Assembly: GCA_016870235.1 (NCBI GenBank)
Contig: VGCB01000010.1
Span: 1 to 14,845 of the forward strand
Direction: 5' to 3'
Length of the DNA stretch: 14,845 nt
Origin: Actinomycetota bacterium
Lineage (GTDB): Bacteria > Actinomycetota > Thermoleophilia > Gaiellales > Gaiellaceae
Shown: one piece after another, positions 13,866 to 14,845 of the stretch
Layout of the letters: every line of letters starts with the position of its first letter
Numbering within the stretch: position 1 is the first letter of the stretch
Made by a program: the position numbers and the translations under genes
Notes under the pieces: generated by a model
What the model was told of the DNA's origin: nothing
What the model saw: the letters and a program-made list of their open reading frames with translations, nothing else
The model's database searches: none

Positions 13866-14609
13866 GTGAGCCCCGACCTCGCCCTCGCCCACCGCCTCGC
13901 CGACCGCGCCGACGAGATCGCGCTCGCCCGCTTCCGGGCCCGCGACCTCGTGGTCGAGACGAAGCCCGACCTGACGCCCGTGACCGACGCCGATCGCGCG
14001 GTCGAGTCGGCGCTGCGCGAGATCCTCGCCGCGGAGCGGCCGCAGGACGCCGTCCTCGGCGAGGAGTACGGCGCCTCGGAGGGCGCCCGCCGCTGGATCG
14101 TCGACCCGATCGACGGGACGCGGAACTACTCGCGCGGTATCCCCGTCTGGGCGACGCTGATCGCGCTCGAGGAGGACGGAGCCATCCGGCTCGGCGTCGT
14201 CTCCTCCCCCGCGCTCGGCCGCCGCTGGCACGCCGAGCGCGGCAGCGGCGCCTGGAGCGGCAGCGACCGGATCCGCGTCTCCTCGGTGCGGTTCGCAGAC
14301 GACGCGGTGCTCTCGTTCGCGCTGGAGCAGCCCCTGCCCACGCTCGCCACGCGAGCGTGGCATGCGCGCGGCTATGGCGACTTCTGGAGCCACATGCTCG
14401 TCGCCGAAGGCGCGGTCGACGGCGCGATCGACGCGATCGGGGTCTCCGTCTGGGACCTGGCGCCGATCCAGGTGATCGTGGAGGAGGCAGGAGGGCGGTT
14501 CTCCGACTTCGCGGGCGCGTCGCGGATCGACGGCGGCACCGCGATCTCATCGAACGGCCACCTGCACCAGCTGTTGCTCGATGCGGTGCGATCAGACCGC
14601 GGTCGCTAG
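13866..14609 (+). CDS. hisN: Histidinol-phosphatase, inositol monophosphatase family
   Basis: The 247-aa product has the metal sites of the Mg-dependent, Li-sensitive phosphatase fold: DLTPVTDADRAVE near residues 38-50, LGEEYG near 62-67, WIVDPIDGTRNYSRG near 78-92 (metal-binding Asp residues), and SVWDLAPIQVIVEEAGG near 196-212. Actinobacteria use this family as HisN to dephosphorylate histidinol phosphate in histidine synthesis, and the spacing and the WDLAP variant favour HisN over inositol-phosphatase or CysQ. The GTG at 13866 is chosen for agreement with the family N-terminus; it follows the terminator of the previous gene and a TANNNT box. The TAG stop shares a CTAG with the convergent next gene. 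No other his gene is near, so the exact substrate is inferred. Confidence 0.85.
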   Translation: MSPDLALAHRLADRADEIALARFRARDLVVETKPDLTPVTDADRAVESALREILAAERPQDAVLGEEYGASEGARRWIVDPIDGTRNYSRGIPVWATLIALEEDGAIRLGVVSSPALGRRWHAERGSGAWSGSDRIRVSSVRFADDAVLSFALEQPLPTLATRAWHARGYGDFWSHMLVAEGAVDGAIDAIGVSVWDLAPIQVIVEEAGGRFSDFAGASRIDGGTAISSNGHLHQLLLDAVRSDRGR

Positions 14610-14845
14610 CGCGCCGCAGCGGCGCGCACGCTGCCCTCGTACACGCGATCGCGCCCGAGGGCGTCGAGCTCGGCCGAGAGCAGGTCCGGCCCGCTCGGTG
14701 TCCCCCCGACCGGCGGCTCGACCTCGACGCCGTCGACCGCGACCCGGGCGACCGCGTCGGAGCGGGCCCAGGCGAGGGCGACGGGCCGCCGCAGGCGCGA
14801 GCGGAGCCACGCGCCGAGGAGCTCGGCGTCGGCCCGAGGGCCGGT
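14606..14845 (-). CDS. opcA: Probable OpcA (glucose-6-phosphate dehydrogenase assembly protein), C-terminal part
   Basis: The frame ends at TAG 14606-14608 and is open to the window edge (79 residues, start outside the window). It begins with RADAELLGAWLRSRLRRPVA, like the OpcA C-terminal domain where a helix with L-x-x-W-L-x-S-R-L precedes an alternating strand region. It ends with DLLSAELDALGRDRVYEGSV, matching the closing helix and the D-x-x-Y that end OpcA. OpcA activates or assembles Zwf in actinobacteria and cyanobacteria and is usually next to zwf, which would lie beyond this window. The assignment rests on a short fragment; a different protein with a similar tail is possible. Its stop overlaps that of hisN. 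Confidence 0.55.
   Translation of the reverse strand, partial: TGPRADAELLGAWLRSRLRRPVALAWARSDAVARVAVDGVEVEPPVGGTPSGPDLLSAELDALGRDRVYEGSVRAAAAR

Noticed and set aside
11322..14393. A 1023-codon open frame on the minus strand.
   Set aside because: It is antisense to the exported protein and to hisN, is Arg/Gly/Ala-rich and lacks any domain. High G+C codon bias on the opposite strand produces such long shadow frames.

Overview
This is a G+C-rich window with GTG and TTG starts, strong G/C preference at third codon positions, and leaderless-looking promoters. Its gene families (PucR-type regulator, OpcA-like protein, HisN, TreS, an actinobacterial-style CtaD C-terminus) point to an actinobacterium. 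A deep branch such as Thermoleophilia is my guess, an inference from gene style rather than a marker gene.

Layout. Positions 3-988: the 3' end of a PucR-like regulator overlapping a TfoX N-domain protein. Positions 1013-1930: a ketopantoate-reductase-family enzyme. Positions 1978-2424: an OsmC/Ohr-family peroxidase whose reading frame is crossed by an in-frame TGA exactly where the second catalytic cysteine belongs. A 6-bp stem with a GGUC loop lies 14 nt after that TGA, so the gene is a candidate selenoprotein and the most interesting item here. Positions 2449-2898 (minus): a small two-repeat peptidoglycan-binding protein.

Positions about 3000-6340 are an insertion-sequence island. It holds an intact-looking IS110-family transposase with a structured upstream leader (possible bridge RNA), a decayed IS256/Mutator-type element with recognisable inverted repeats and an internal deletion that removes part of the catalytic core, and about 450 bp of gene-free DNA containing two mutually exclusive hairpins.

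Positions 6342-8278 (minus): trehalose synthase TreS preceded by a 99-aa protein of unknown function, divergent from a respiratory pair on the plus strand. That pair is a cytochrome-oxidase subunit I homologue (8375-10015) that has lost one Cu_B histidine, overlapping by 11 bp a heme O synthase (10005-11270) with an extra four-helix, CtaA-like N-terminus. Positions 11376-13772: a 798-aa exported multidomain protein with fibronectin-III-like modules and a C-terminal tandem pair of pilin-like repeats, closed by a strong hairpin. Positions 13866-14609: a histidinol-phosphatase of the inositol monophosphatase family. It converges on the 3' end of a probable opcA, and the two stop codons share the palindrome CTAG.

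I saw no tRNA, rRNA, CRISPR array or prophage.
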